This document shows, piece by piece, positions 25,988-33,464 of a DNA stretch of 64,000 bases. Position numbers and translations under genes: made by a program. The notes below the pieces were generated by a model. That model did not search any database. It worked only from the letters and a program-made list of their open reading frames with translations, and had not been told where the DNA came from. This DNA is from Flavobacterium bernardetii (lineage in GTDB: Bacteria; Bacteroidota; Bacteroidia; Flavobacteriales; Flavobacteriaceae). Numbering within the stretch: the stretch's first letter is position 1; every line of letters starts with the position of its first letter. The DNA is taken from contig NZ_JAANOQ010000004.1 in the NCBI RefSeq assembly GCF_011305415.1, positions 62,001-126,000 of the forward strand, written 5' to 3'.

Positions 25988-26040
25988 ACGTCAGTTCGAG
26001 TGTTCCGATGAAGCATGTATCGGAATGTATCGAGAACTTT
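25988..26040. repeat. Intergenic palindromic repeat-like element
   Basis: TTCCGAT (26003-26009) is the exact inverse of ATCGGAA (26019-26025). The flanks CAGTTCGAG and TATCGAGAAC are imperfectly inverse. From memory, similar GTTCGAG...TATCGAGAAC elements are dispersed between flavobacterial genes. No coding sequence is seen. Confidence 0.45.
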
Positions 26041-26057
26041 TTATAAAATTTTCAAAA

Positions 26058-26088
26058 ACGGATAGCAAAATGTTATCCGTTTTTTTTA
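26058..26088 (+). terminator. Terminator of the CBS-domain enzyme gene
   Basis: ACGGATAGCA (26058-26067) pairs with TGTTATCCGT (26071-26080) with one wobble pair and a 3-base loop, followed by a T run. Confidence 0.85.
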
Positions 26089-26094
26089 TATTTG
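26087..26094 (+). promoter_or_regulatory. -7 promoter box of the DUF2851 gene
   Basis: TATATTTG lies directly after the T run of the preceding terminator and 33 bases before the ATG. Confidence 0.6.
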
Positions 26095-26127
26095 TTTTTA
26101 TAAACGCCGAATTAAATTTTACACGCC

Positions 26128-27396
26128 ATGCAAGAAGAATTTCTCCATTATTTATGGGTAAATAAGAAACTGCCATTTACCCAACTCAAAACACATCTCA
26201 ACGAGAGTTTAGAAATCAATCATTTCGGACAGTATTTACAAAATGCTGGACCAGACATTTTCAATGCTCAAATTTCTATTAACCAGCAAAAATGGGCTGG
26301 AAATGTTGAAATTCATATTAAATCATCCGATTGGTATGTGCACAATCACGAAAAAGATGCCAATTATGACAACGTTATTCTACACGTAGTTTGGGAAAAT
26401 GACTCACCAATTTTTAGGAAAGACAATTCAGAAATCCCAACTTTGGAATTAAAAAAGTATGTTTCACTTTCTGAAATCAATAAATATAAATCGCTAATTA
26501 CATCTAAATCTTGGATCAATTGTGAAAATCAAATTACTGAAATTGATGATTTTATTTGGAATAATTGGCTAGAAAGTCTGTTTTTAAATCGATTAGAAAG
26601 AAAATCAGAAGTCATCGATAAAAGACTGCAAGAAACCAATCATAATTGGGAAGCTGTATTTTTTGAAATGCTCGCCAAAAACTTCGGACTCAATACCAAC
26701 GGTGATTGTTTTTTGCATTTGGCACAATCCATTCCATATTCGATAATTAGAAAAGAAAGTTTCGATGTGGAAAATTTGGAAGCCTTGTTTTTTGGAAAAC
26801 TAAATTTACTAGAAGAAAATCTTGAAGATGAATACTATTCTATATTAAAAAGCAATTGGAAGTATCTCAAACTAAAATACAATTTGCAAGAAGAATTTGG
26901 GTTGCAACCACAATTTTTCAAACTCCGTCCCGATAATTTTCCTACGATTCGGTTATCACAATTAATTCACTTGATTACAAACAAGCAAAATTTGTTCTCG
27001 CAATTACTTCTAGCTAATTCCTATTCGGATATTAAAAAATTATTGCAAAGTGAAACTTCAGAATATTGGAAAAGTCATTATAATTTTTCAAAAGCCAGCA
27101 AAACAAAAAGCAAAACTTTAACCACTCAATTTATTGATTTACTAATTATTAATACAGTTATTCCAATTAAATTCAGTTATGAAAAAAATCTCGGAAAATT
27201 TAATTTTGAAGAATTGGCAATGCTTTTAGAAGCCATTTCTTCGGAGAAAAATTCCATTATTGAAAAATTTACAGAGTTTAAAGTAAAATCTGTAAATGCT
27301 TTTCAATCGCAGTCACTATTGGAACTCAAAAACGAGTATTGCAATAAAAATAAGTGTCTTAATTGCGCCGTGGGTTTGCAGTTATTAAAAAACTAA
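26128..27396 (+). CDS. DUF2851 family protein
   Basis: 422 residues without signal peptide. The N-terminal part (MQEEFLHYLWVNKKLPF, GPDIFNAQISINQQKWAGNVEIHIKSSDWYVHNHEKDANYDNVILHVVW) is the strongly conserved start of DUF2851, a Bacteroidota family. The pattern GPDF-N-A-x-I...EIH-x-SDW followed by His-rich loops looks like a nuclease-like active site (PD-(D/E)xK-type), but that is inference from the motif order. The C-terminus has a compact Cys cluster (CNKNKCLNCAVG). Function is unknown. It begins a group of same-strand genes reaching 29744, with gaps of 10-40 bases. Confidence 0.85.
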   Translation: MQEEFLHYLWVNKKLPFTQLKTHLNESLEINHFGQYLQNAGPDIFNAQISINQQKWAGNVEIHIKSSDWYVHNHEKDANYDNVILHVVWENDSPIFRKDNSEIPTLELKKYVSLSEINKYKSLITSKSWINCENQITEIDDFIWNNWLESLFLNRLERKSEVIDKRLQETNHNWEAVFFEMLAKNFGLNTNGDCFLHLAQSIPYSIIRKESFDVENLEALFFGKLNLLEENLEDEYYSILKSNWKYLKLKYNLQEEFGLQPQFFKLRPDNFPTIRLSQLIHLITNKQNLFSQLLLANSYSDIKKLLQSETSEYWKSHYNFSKASKTKSKTLTTQFIDLLIINTVIPIKFSYEKNLGKFNFEELAMLLEAISSEKNSIIEKFTEFKVKSVNAFQSQSLLELKNEYCNKNKCLNCAVGLQLLKN

Positions 27397-27423
27397 GTAT
27401 CTTTATCCCATTATAAATCAGAA

Positions 27424-27642
27424 ATGTACAATTTACTTCATTTTTTCGAAAAAAACGGATTTTATGTCGCTTCACGTCTGGCGGACAGACTGGGAATGCG
27501 TGCCACTCAAGTGCGTTTGTTTTTCGTGTACATTTCTTTTATTACAGTGGGTTTAGGTTTCGGTTTTTATTTAACATTGGCTTTTTTGTTAAAACTGAAA
27601 GATATGGTGTATACCAAACGCAGTTCTGTATTTGATTTATAA
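27424..27642 (+). CDS. PspC domain membrane protein
   Basis: 72 residues. The segment FYVASRLADRLGMRATQVRLFFVYISFITVG is the PspC signature, with one predicted membrane helix (about 32-57). PspC domain proteins sense or transmit envelope stress in other bacteria. Here the protein is short and has no PspA/PspB neighbours, so the role is unclear. The start is the only reasonable ATG; the gene lies 27 bases after the DUF2851 stop and 10 bases before the helix-hairpin-helix gene, suggesting one operon. Confidence 0.8.
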   Translation: MYNLLHFFEKNGFYVASRLADRLGMRATQVRLFFVYISFITVGLGFGFYLTLAFLLKLKDMVYTKRSSVFDL

Positions 27643-27652
27643 AAAATAATTC

Positions 27653-28531
27653 ATGATAAAATTTTCTAAAGGGCATTATTTCGGTATTGCCATTTTGCTA
27701 ATCCTAATCGGGATGATGCAATTATATTACTATTGGTCTAATAATCAATCGACTTCTAATGATGTTGATTTGTCTAAAGAGGATAAAAAATGGCTATTAC
27801 AACAAAATGGCATTGATAGTTTAAAAGAAGTTACTCAAGAAAATGCCGCTAAAATTTATCCATTCAATCCGAATTTTATTTCAGATTATAAAGGTTATAA
27901 GCTAGGAATGACCGTTGAGCAAATTGATAAATTACACAATTTAAGAAAGCAAAATAAATACGTGAATTCCAAATACGAGTTTCAAAAATTAACCGGTGTT
28001 TCAAACGATTGGATGAAAAAATACGCGATTTATTTTAAGTTTCCAGAGTGGGTTACGAATAAATCTGCTAATAAATTTCAATCGAATTTCGAAAACAAAT
28101 TTCAAAAATATGAAAAGAAAGAAACTAAAATAGTAGTTCAAGATATCAATACGGCTAATCAAGTAGAACTGGAAAAAGTATATATGATTGGCGAAAAATT
28201 AGCACTTAAAATAATTGCAGAAAGAGAAAAATTTGGTGGTTTTGCCGATATGGAACAAATTAGTTTTATTTGGGGAATTTCGTTAGAAGCTATTGCAGAT
28301 TTAAATAAAAGATTCCAAATTAAATCTACAGGAAATTTAAAGAAAATTAAAATTAATGAGTTGCCAATTAAAGAGTTACAACAATTTCCTTACTTTAATT
28401 ATTACATTGCTAAAAACATTGTTACCTATAGAAGTATGAATGGAGAAATTAAGAATATTGAAGATTTAACAAATGTTAAGCAATTTCCTGTTGAAAAATT
28501 AAAAATAATCGCCGTATATTTGGAATTCTAA
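27653..28531 (+). CDS. Helix-hairpin-helix (ComEA-like) domain protein, membrane anchored
   Basis: 292 residues. One N-terminal membrane helix (about 9-27: FGIAILLILIGMMQLYYYW) is followed by an extracytoplasmic part with three helix-hairpin-helix units. These are around FISDYKGYKLGMTVEQIDKLHNLRKQNKYVNSKYEFQKLTGV, VQDINTANQVELEKVYMIGEKLALKIIAEREKFGGF and INELPIKELQQFPYFNYYIAKNIVTYRSMNGEI. The second has the ComEA-like INTA-x-x-x-EL...GEKLA-x-KI pattern. A role in binding DNA outside the cytoplasm, as for ComEA in natural transformation, is inferred from the domain only. Confidence 0.8.
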   Translation: MIKFSKGHYFGIAILLILIGMMQLYYYWSNNQSTSNDVDLSKEDKKWLLQQNGIDSLKEVTQENAAKIYPFNPNFISDYKGYKLGMTVEQIDKLHNLRKQNKYVNSKYEFQKLTGVSNDWMKKYAIYFKFPEWVTNKSANKFQSNFENKFQKYEKKETKIVVQDINTANQVELEKVYMIGEKLALKIIAEREKFGGFADMEQISFIWGISLEAIADLNKRFQIKSTGNLKKIKINELPIKELQQFPYFNYYIAKNIVTYRSMNGEIKNIEDLTNVKQFPVEKLKIIAVYLEF

Positions 28532-28571
28532 AATAAATCAATAAAAATCAACAAATACACAGCATAGTTTT

Positions 28572-29744
28572 ATGAATTCATTATATTTTACAGAAGAACA
28601 CGAATTATTCAGAGAAAGTTTAAGAAGTTTTTTACACAAAGAAGTAGTGCCACACATTGAAAAATGGGAAAAAACAGGTACAATTGAACGCTTTATTTGG
28701 GAAAAATTCGGAGAAATGGGCTTTTTTGGATTAAAATATCCGGAAGCTTATGGTGGATTAGGTTTAGATTTATTCTATACGGTTGTTTTTTTAGAAGAAC
28801 TTCAGAAAATTAAATCTTCTGGTTTTGCTGCAGCAATGTGGGCTCATGCTTATTTAGCTATGACGCATTTAAATGCAGAAGGTGATGAAAGAATCAAACA
28901 AGAGTATTTAGCACCAAGTATTTTAGGTAAAAAAATTGGAGCTTTATGTGTTACAGAACCTTTTGGTGGAAGTGATGTAGCTGGAATGAGAACTACAGCG
29001 GTAAGACAAGGTGATAAATTTATTATCAACGGTTCTAAAACATTTATAACAAACGGTGTTTATGCTGATTATTACGTAGTAGCTGCAAAAACAAGTCTGG
29101 AACTTGGAAACAAAGGTATCAGTATGTTTTTGATGGATTCAAATCTAAAAGGAATATCTGCTACAAAATTAGATAAATTAGGTTGGAGAGCTTCAGATAC
29201 TGCTGAAATTGCATTTGACAATGTAGAAATTCCAGTAGAAAATTTAATGGGTGAAGAAGGAAAAGGATTTCCTTACATCATGCAACATTTTGCTTTCGAA
29301 AGATTAATTATGGCAATCAATGCACATGCAAGAGCAGAATATGCAATTGATTATACCATTGAATATATGTCGCAACGTGAAGCTTTCGGGACTACAATTA
29401 ATAAATTTCAAGCGTTAAGACATACAATGGTAGAACACGCTACAGAAGTGGAACATTGTAAACTATTCAATTACGCGGCAACTGCTAGATTAGACAAAGG
29501 CGAATATGTAGTGAAAGAAGCTACAATGGCGAAATTAAAATCTACAAAAGTAGCTGATTTAGCCATTTACGATTGTTTGCAAATGCTTGGTGGTTATGGT
29601 TATATGGAAGAATATCCATTAGCTCGTTTGTTAAGAGATAGTCGTTTAGGACCAATTGGTGGTGGAACGTCAGAAATCTTAAAAGAGATTTTATCGAAAA
29701 TGATTATCGACAAACAAAATTACCAACCAGCTGTAAAAGAATAG
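28572..29744 (+). CDS. Acyl-CoA dehydrogenase family protein
   Basis: 390 residues, the normal length of this FAD enzyme family that oxidises acyl-CoA to enoyl-CoA. CVTEPFGGSDVAGMRTTA (126-143) and the WRASDTAEIAFDNVEIP segment bind FAD and substrate. The C-terminal QMLGGYGYMEEYPLARLLRDSR is typical. At the usual catalytic-base motif (YEGTSEI in medium/short-chain enzymes) it reads IGGGTSEI, so Glu is absent there. AFERL with Glu243 aligns with the alternative position used by isovaleryl- and long-chain enzymes. A branched or long substrate is therefore possible, but not shown. Terminator follows. Confidence 0.9.
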   Translation: MNSLYFTEEHELFRESLRSFLHKEVVPHIEKWEKTGTIERFIWEKFGEMGFFGLKYPEAYGGLGLDLFYTVVFLEELQKIKSSGFAAAMWAHAYLAMTHLNAEGDERIKQEYLAPSILGKKIGALCVTEPFGGSDVAGMRTTAVRQGDKFIINGSKTFITNGVYADYYVVAAKTSLELGNKGISMFLMDSNLKGISATKLDKLGWRASDTAEIAFDNVEIPVENLMGEEGKGFPYIMQHFAFERLIMAINAHARAEYAIDYTIEYMSQREAFGTTINKFQALRHTMVEHATEVEHCKLFNYAATARLDKGEYVVKEATMAKLKSTKVADLAIYDCLQMLGGYGYMEEYPLARLLRDSRLGPIGGGTSEILKEILSKMIIDKQNYQPAVKE

Positions 29745-29774
29745 ATTAAAACCATATAGGTGATAAAATATAGA

Positions 29775-29808
29775 AACCAAGTAATGAGAAATTGTTACTT
29801 GGTTTTTT
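29775..29808 (+). terminator. Terminator of the acyl-CoA dehydrogenase gene
   Basis: AACCAAGTAA (29775-29784) pairs exactly with TTACTTGGTT (29795-29804), followed by TTTT. Confidence 0.85.
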
Positions 29809-29836
29809 GTTTTGTAAAATAATTCACAATTTATAA

Positions 29837-29866
29837 TTGTCAATTCAAAATAATAATATACTTTTG
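29837..29866 (+). promoter_or_regulatory. Promoter of rpsU
   Basis: TTG (29837-29839) and TACTTTTG (29859-29866) with a 19-base spacer match the Bacteroidota -33/-7 promoter. Confidence 0.7.
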
Positions 29867-29878
29867 CACACTTAACGA

Positions 29879-29887
29879 GAGGAGGTG
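29879..29887 (+). promoter_or_regulatory. Strong Shine-Dalgarno sequence of rpsU
   Basis: GAGGAGGTG lies 8 bases before the ATG at 29896 and is complementary to the 3' end of 16S rRNA. No other gene in this window shows a comparable site. In Flavobacterium johnsoniae the anti-Shine-Dalgarno is sequestered by bS21 and neighbours, and rpsU carries a strong site that lets bS21-lacking ribosomes raise bS21 synthesis; the same logic probably applies here. Confidence 0.85.
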
Positions 29888-29895
29888 TCAATATT

Positions 29896-30090
29896 ATGTT
29901 AATTATACCAATTAAAGACGGAGAAAATATCGATAGAGCATTAAAGCGCTATAAAAGAAAATTTGATAAAACAGGAACTGTTCGTCAGTTACGTGCACGT
30001 CAAGCTTTCATTAAGCCTTCTGTTACAAACAGAATTAAAATTCAAAAAGCGGCTTACATCCAAAACATGAGAGACAACTTAGAAAGTTAA
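29896..30090 (+). CDS. rpsU: 30S ribosomal protein bS21
   Basis: 64 residues, normal length. It starts MLIIPIKDGENIDRALKRYK with the conserved basic stretch RQLRARQAFIKPS. In Bacteroidota, bS21 sits on the small-subunit platform and helps hide the anti-Shine-Dalgarno. The gene itself has the only strong Shine-Dalgarno in the window, consistent with autoregulation. It is followed by a strong terminator, so it is largely a single-gene unit. Confidence 0.96.
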   Translation: MLIIPIKDGENIDRALKRYKRKFDKTGTVRQLRARQAFIKPSVTNRIKIQKAAYIQNMRDNLES

Positions 30091-30116
30091 TCGATCATTT
30101 TTTGATTAAATACTAT

Positions 30117-30160
30117 AACCGTTAGATTATAAATTATAAATTTGTATCTAACGGTTTTTT
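30117..30160 (+). terminator. Terminator after rpsU, with a -7-like box in its loop
   Basis: AACCGTTAGAT (30117-30127) is the exact inverse of ATCTAACGGTT (30146-30156), followed by a T run reaching the ATG of the next gene at 30162. The loop contains TAAATTTG (30137-30144), a perfect -7 box that could drive the recombinase gene; no good -33 element is seen. Confidence 0.8.
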
Positions 30161-30161
30161 T

Positions 30162-31055
30162 ATGCGCAATAATTTACAGTCACATACAGAATATCTCGAA
30201 AAAGAGAAAAAATATTCACCACTTACCGTAAAAGCGTATTATAATGATATTGTGTCGTTTCAACTCTTTTTAAATGAAAGCCACGATGCTTGTAAATTAG
30301 AAGAAGTAAATTATCCGTTAATTAGAAGTTGGATTGTGCACTTGTCAGATTCTGAAATCGCACCTTCTTCCATTAATCGAAAAATGGCGTCCTTAAAATC
30401 GTTTTACAAATTTCTTTTGAAAACCAAACAAATAGAAATTAATCCTTTCGTAAAACACAAATCGTTAAAAACACCAAAGCAAGTTCAAATTCCTTTTTCG
30501 GAAAAAGAAATCAATCTATTATTTGAAACGCAATTTTTGGAAACAGATTTTGATAGTATTCGAAATAGGTTGGTGGTGGAATTGTTATATTCAACTGGAA
30601 TGCGTCGCGCAGAATTAATAAACTTAGAATTAAACGCTGTTGATTTTTACGGAAAAACAATTAAGGTTTTAGGAAAAAGAAATAAAGAAAGGATTCTTCC
30701 ATTGTTACCATTAACTTTAGAAATTGTTACCTTATATTTAATGAAAAGAAAAGAACTTCGAATAATTGTTAATAATGAAAAGTTAATATTGTCTAAAAAA
30801 GGAAATAAAATAAGTGAAACGTTTGTGTATCGATTAATAAATGATTACTTTAGTACTGTATCCGAAAAGGTAAAAAAAAGTCCCCACGTTCTTAGGCATT
30901 CGTTTGCAACACATTTGTTGAATAACGGTGCAGATTTAAATTCAGTTAAAGAGTTGCTTGGTCATGCGAGTTTGTCATCCACTCAGATTTATACACATAG
31001 TAGTTTGTCAGAGTTAAAGAAAGTGTACAACAATGCGCATCCGAGGAACAAATAA
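30162..31055 (+). CDS. Tyrosine recombinase, XerC/XerD type
   Basis: 297 residues. The N-terminal SAM-like DNA-binding domain spans 1 to about 95, and the catalytic domain has all the tyrosine-recombinase residues: Arg148 (STGMRRAEL), Lys172 (GKRNKER), His242 and Arg245 (HVLRHSFATHLL), His268 (LLGHAS) and the nucleophile Tyr277 (STQIYTH). Length and motifs fit chromosome-dimer resolvases rather than phage or integron integrases. Its location between rpsU and hpf, among housekeeping genes, supports that. I cannot decide between XerC and XerD. The start codon directly abuts the T run of the rpsU terminator. Confidence 0.85.
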   Translation: MRNNLQSHTEYLEKEKKYSPLTVKAYYNDIVSFQLFLNESHDACKLEEVNYPLIRSWIVHLSDSEIAPSSINRKMASLKSFYKFLLKTKQIEINPFVKHKSLKTPKQVQIPFSEKEINLLFETQFLETDFDSIRNRLVVELLYSTGMRRAELINLELNAVDFYGKTIKVLGKRNKERILPLLPLTLEIVTLYLMKRKELRIIVNNEKLILSKKGNKISETFVYRLINDYFSTVSEKVKKSPHVLRHSFATHLLNNGADLNSVKELLGHASLSSTQIYTHSSLSELKKVYNNAHPRNK

Positions 31056-31085
31056 GTAATGTTTAATTTAATACCAATTATTATT

Positions 31086-31388
31086 ATGAAAGTTAATGTT
31101 CACGCGGTTAATTTTAATATCGACAAAAAATTAGTTGATTTTATAGATGAGAGAATGACTAAATTAGAAAAATATTACGATAAAGTAGTTTCTTCTGATG
31201 CTTTTTTAAAGGTTGAGAATATTAGTGAAAAAGAAAATAAAATTGTCGAATTAAAAGTATTAGTTCCAGGCGATGATTTTATTGTAAAAAAGCAAAGTAA
31301 AACTTTTGAAGAAGCGGCGGATTTGGCTGTGGAATCCTTAGAACGTTTGTTGGTAAAAAGAAAAGAAAAGCTAAGAGCACATAGTTAA
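31086..31388 (+). CDS. hpf: Ribosome hibernation promoting factor, short form
   Basis: 100 residues from the ATG at 31086 (MKVNVHAVNFNIDKKLVDFIDERM). The in-frame ATG at 31059 would add nine residues (MFNLIPIII) not seen in the family. The compact beta-alpha-beta-beta-beta-alpha domain of HPF/RaiA is complete and the C-terminal dimerisation domain of long HPF is absent. It binds the 30S decoding region in stationary phase. It is the last gene before the tRNA-tuf cluster. Confidence 0.88.
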   Translation: MKVNVHAVNFNIDKKLVDFIDERMTKLEKYYDKVVSSDAFLKVENISEKENKIVELKVLVPGDDFIVKKQSKTFEEAADLAVESLERLLVKRKEKLRAHS

Positions 31389-31413
31389 TTGAAAAAAAAG
31401 ATTTAAAAAAGTT

Positions 31414-31442
31414 TTGATTAATAAATAAATTACATACATTTG
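31414..31442 (+). promoter_or_regulatory. Promoter of the tRNA-tuf transcription unit
   Basis: TTG (31414-31416) and TACATTTG (31435-31442) with an 18-base spacer. Confidence 0.65.
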
Positions 31443-31443
31443 C

Positions 31444-31469
31444 AGTCCGTTAGAAATAGCGGACTTTTT
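31444..31469 (+). promoter_or_regulatory. Terminator-like leader hairpin before the tRNA-tuf cluster
   Basis: AGTCCGTT (31444-31451) pairs with AGCGGACT (31458-31465) with one wobble, followed by TTTT. It falls at or just after the predicted transcription start, ahead of the first tRNA. It could be an attenuator or a processing signal. Confidence 0.5.
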
Positions 31470-31483
31470 CTATGTATAGAAAT

Positions 31484-31557
31484 GCCGGTGTAGCTCAGCT
31501 GGCTAGAGCAGCTGATTTGTAATCAGCAGGTCGTGGGTTCGAGTCCCTCCACTGGCT
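31484..31557 (+). tRNA. tRNA-Thr (anticodon TGT)
   Basis: The acceptor GCCGGTG pairs with CACTGGC, with discriminator T. The anticodon stem GCTGA/TCAGC encloses TTTGTAA with anticodon TGT at 31518-31520. The T-arm GTGGGTTCGAGTCCC is normal. No CCA is encoded. Confidence 0.95.
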
Positions 31558-31607
31558 CTTTGAAATTTTTGGAATACTATTTATGCAATAAAATGTTTAA
31601 ATAGAAA

Positions 31608-31688
31608 GGGGAGATACTCAAGCGGCCAACGAGGGCAGACTGTAAATCTGCTGTGAGAACTTCGCAGGTTCGAATCCTGCTCTCCCCA
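31608..31688 (+). tRNA. tRNA-Tyr (anticodon GTA)
   Basis: The acceptor GGGGAGA pairs with TCTCCCC, with discriminator A. The anticodon stem GCAGA/TCTGC encloses CTGTAAA with GTA at 31642-31644. A long variable arm, as expected for bacterial tRNA-Tyr, precedes the T-arm. Confidence 0.95.
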
Positions 31689-31803
31689 CATTTTTTTTTA
31701 ATGATTTATTTGAAAATGAATTTCAGGTAAATGGTTTGAAAAATAGGTTAAAAGAGAATTGAAAACAAGTTTAGGTTTGTTTTTGACTTCTGAACTCACA
31801 ACA

Positions 31804-31875
31804 GCCGGTGTAGCTCAGGGGTAGAGTGCTTCCTTGGTAAGGAAGAGGTCTCGGGTTCAATTCCCGACATTGGCT
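31804..31875 (+). tRNA. tRNA-Thr (anticodon GGT)
   Basis: The acceptor GCCGGTG pairs with CATTGGC, with discriminator T. The anticodon stem CTTCC/GGAAG encloses TTGGTAA with GGT at 31836-31838. It lies 58 bases before tuf, as thrT does in the E. coli tufB operon. The 115-base gap before it holds no further tRNA. Confidence 0.93.
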
Positions 31876-31933
31876 CAAAGTAGAATTAATTTTTGAACAC
31901 TAATAATAATAACTAAGATTAAATTTTAAAATC

Positions 31934-33121
31934 ATGGCAAAGGAAACATTCGACCGTTCGAAGCCCCATTTAAATATTGGTACTATCGGTCACGTAGATC
32001 ACGGTAAAACTACATTAACTGCAGCAATTACAAAAGTATTGTCAGATGCTGGTTTATGTGAAGGTAAGTCATTTGATCAAATTGATAATGCACCGGAAGA
32101 AAAAGAAAGAGGTATTACAATTAATACGTCGCACGTTGAGTATGCAACTGCTAATCGTCATTACGCTCACGTTGACTGTCCAGGTCACGCGGATTACGTA
32201 AAGAACATGGTTACTGGTGCTGCGCAAATGGATGGTGCTATCTTAGTAGTTGCTGCTACAGATGGTCCAATGCCACAAACTCGTGAGCATATCCTTTTAG
32301 GTCGTCAAGTTGGTGTGCCTAGAATGGTTGTATTCATGAACAAAGTGGATATGGTTGATGATGCTGAATTGTTAGAATTAGTTGAAATGGAAATCAGAGA
32401 TTTATTATCTTTCTATCAATATGATGGTGATAATGGTCCAGTTATCCAAGGTTCTGCATTAGGAGGATTAAACGGTGATCCAAAATGGGTTGCTACTATT
32501 ATGGAATTAATGGATGCGGTTGACTCTTGGATTGAATTACCAGTTCGTGATGTTGAAAAACCATTCTTAATGCCAGTTGAGGATTCATTTACAATTACTG
32601 GTCGTGGAACTGTTGCTACAGGTCGTATCGAAACAGGTATTGCAAACACTGGAGATCCAGTTGAAATCATCGGTATGGGAGCTGAAAAATTAACTTCTAC
32701 TATTACTGGAGTTGAGATGTTCCGTAAAATCTTAGATAGAGGTGAAGCTGGAGATAACGTAGGTTTATTGTTAAGAGGTATTGATAAAGCTGATATCAAA
32801 AGAGGTATGGTTATTATTAAGCCAGGTTCAGTAAAACCACACGCTAAATTCAAAGCAGAGGTTTATATCTTGAAAAAAGAAGAAGGTGGACGTCATACTC
32901 CATTCCATAATAACTACCGTCCTCAGTTTTATGTACGTACAACTGACGTAACAGGTACTATTATGTTACCAGAAGGAAGAGAGATGGTAATGCCAGGTGA
33001 TAACTTAACTATTGATGTTGAATTATTATCTCCAATTGCATTATCTATCGGTTTACGTTTCGCTATCCGTGAAGGTGGTAGAACTGTAGGTGCTGGACAG
33101 GTAACTGAAATTTTAGACTAA
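31934..33121 (+). CDS. tuf: Elongation factor Tu
   Basis: 395 residues. This is the GTPase that delivers aminoacyl-tRNA to the ribosome. The P-loop GHVDHGKT (19-26), the DCPGHADY switch (81-88, with catalytic His85) and the NKVD specificity motif (136-139) are intact, and domains 2 and 3 follow at normal length. It is cotranscribed with the preceding tRNAs in the conserved tRNA-tuf arrangement. There is no Shine-Dalgarno (AAAATC precedes the ATG), which is normal for this phylum. Confidence 0.98.
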   Translation: MAKETFDRSKPHLNIGTIGHVDHGKTTLTAAITKVLSDAGLCEGKSFDQIDNAPEEKERGITINTSHVEYATANRHYAHVDCPGHADYVKNMVTGAAQMDGAILVVAATDGPMPQTREHILLGRQVGVPRMVVFMNKVDMVDDAELLELVEMEIRDLLSFYQYDGDNGPVIQGSALGGLNGDPKWVATIMELMDAVDSWIELPVRDVEKPFLMPVEDSFTITGRGTVATGRIETGIANTGDPVEIIGMGAEKLTSTITGVEMFRKILDRGEAGDNVGLLLRGIDKADIKRGMVIIKPGSVKPHAKFKAEVYILKKEEGGRHTPFHNNYRPQFYVRTTDVTGTIMLPEGREMVMPGDNLTIDVELLSPIALSIGLRFAIREGGRTVGAGQVTEILD

Positions 33122-33146
33122 TTATAAGTCAATAATAAATTAAAAT

Positions 33147-33174
33147 CAGTACTGAGAAATCAGTACTGGTTTTT
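33147..33174 (+). terminator. Terminator after tuf
   Basis: CAGTACTGA (33147-33155) pairs with TCAGTACTG (33160-33168) around GAAA, followed by GTTTTT. It lies just before tRNA-Trp and may only partly stop transcription. Confidence 0.75.
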
Positions 33175-33179
33175 AACAA

Positions 33180-33251
33180 ACGGGCGTAGTACAAGGGCTA
33201 GTATAGTGGTCTCCAAAACCATTGATGGGGGTTCGAATCCCTCCGCCCGTG
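33180..33251 (+). tRNA. tRNA-Trp (anticodon CCA)
   Basis: The acceptor ACGGGCG pairs with CGCCCGT, with discriminator G. The anticodon loop CTCCAAA has CCA at 33213-33215. It lies 18 bases before secE, the usual tuf-trnW-secE order. Confidence 0.95.
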
Positions 33252-33269
33252 CAAAATAAAGTAAATATC

Positions 33270-33458
33270 ATGTTAAAATATTTCTCTGAAGCATTCGAAG
33301 AATTAAAATCAAACGTAACTTGGCCTGCTTGGGCTGAAGTTCAAAAATATACTATTATTGTTGCTTTGTTTTCAGTAATATTTGCTTTAGCAACTTGGGG
33401 TGTTGATTTAACTTTCACTAAAGTGTTAAACGGATTCTTTAATTTGTTAAAAGGTTAA
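33270..33458 (+). CDS. secE: Preprotein translocase subunit SecE
   Basis: 62 residues from the ATG at 33270. An upstream in-frame start would lie inside tRNA-Trp. The protein is the short bacterial SecE: an amphipathic helix with SEAFEELKSNVTWPAWAEVQK (the conserved TWP motif), then one membrane helix (about 28-50). It clamps SecY in the translocon. nusG begins 6 bases after its stop. Confidence 0.95.
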   Translation: MLKYFSEAFEELKSNVTWPAWAEVQKYTIIVALFSVIFALATWGVDLTFTKVLNGFFNLLKG

Positions 33459-33464
33459 TACAAA

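Noticed and set aside
30162..31055. Considered as the integrase for the attC-like sites
   Set aside because: It looks like a housekeeping Xer recombinase of normal length in a conserved ribosomal neighbourhood, 27 kb away. I see no additional IntI-type insert between the catalytic motifs.
31690..31803. Searched for a tRNA-Gly between tRNA-Tyr and tRNA-Thr(GGT), as in the E. coli tufB operon
   Set aside because: No cloverleaf or T-arm motif is present; the spacer is plain AT-rich sequence.
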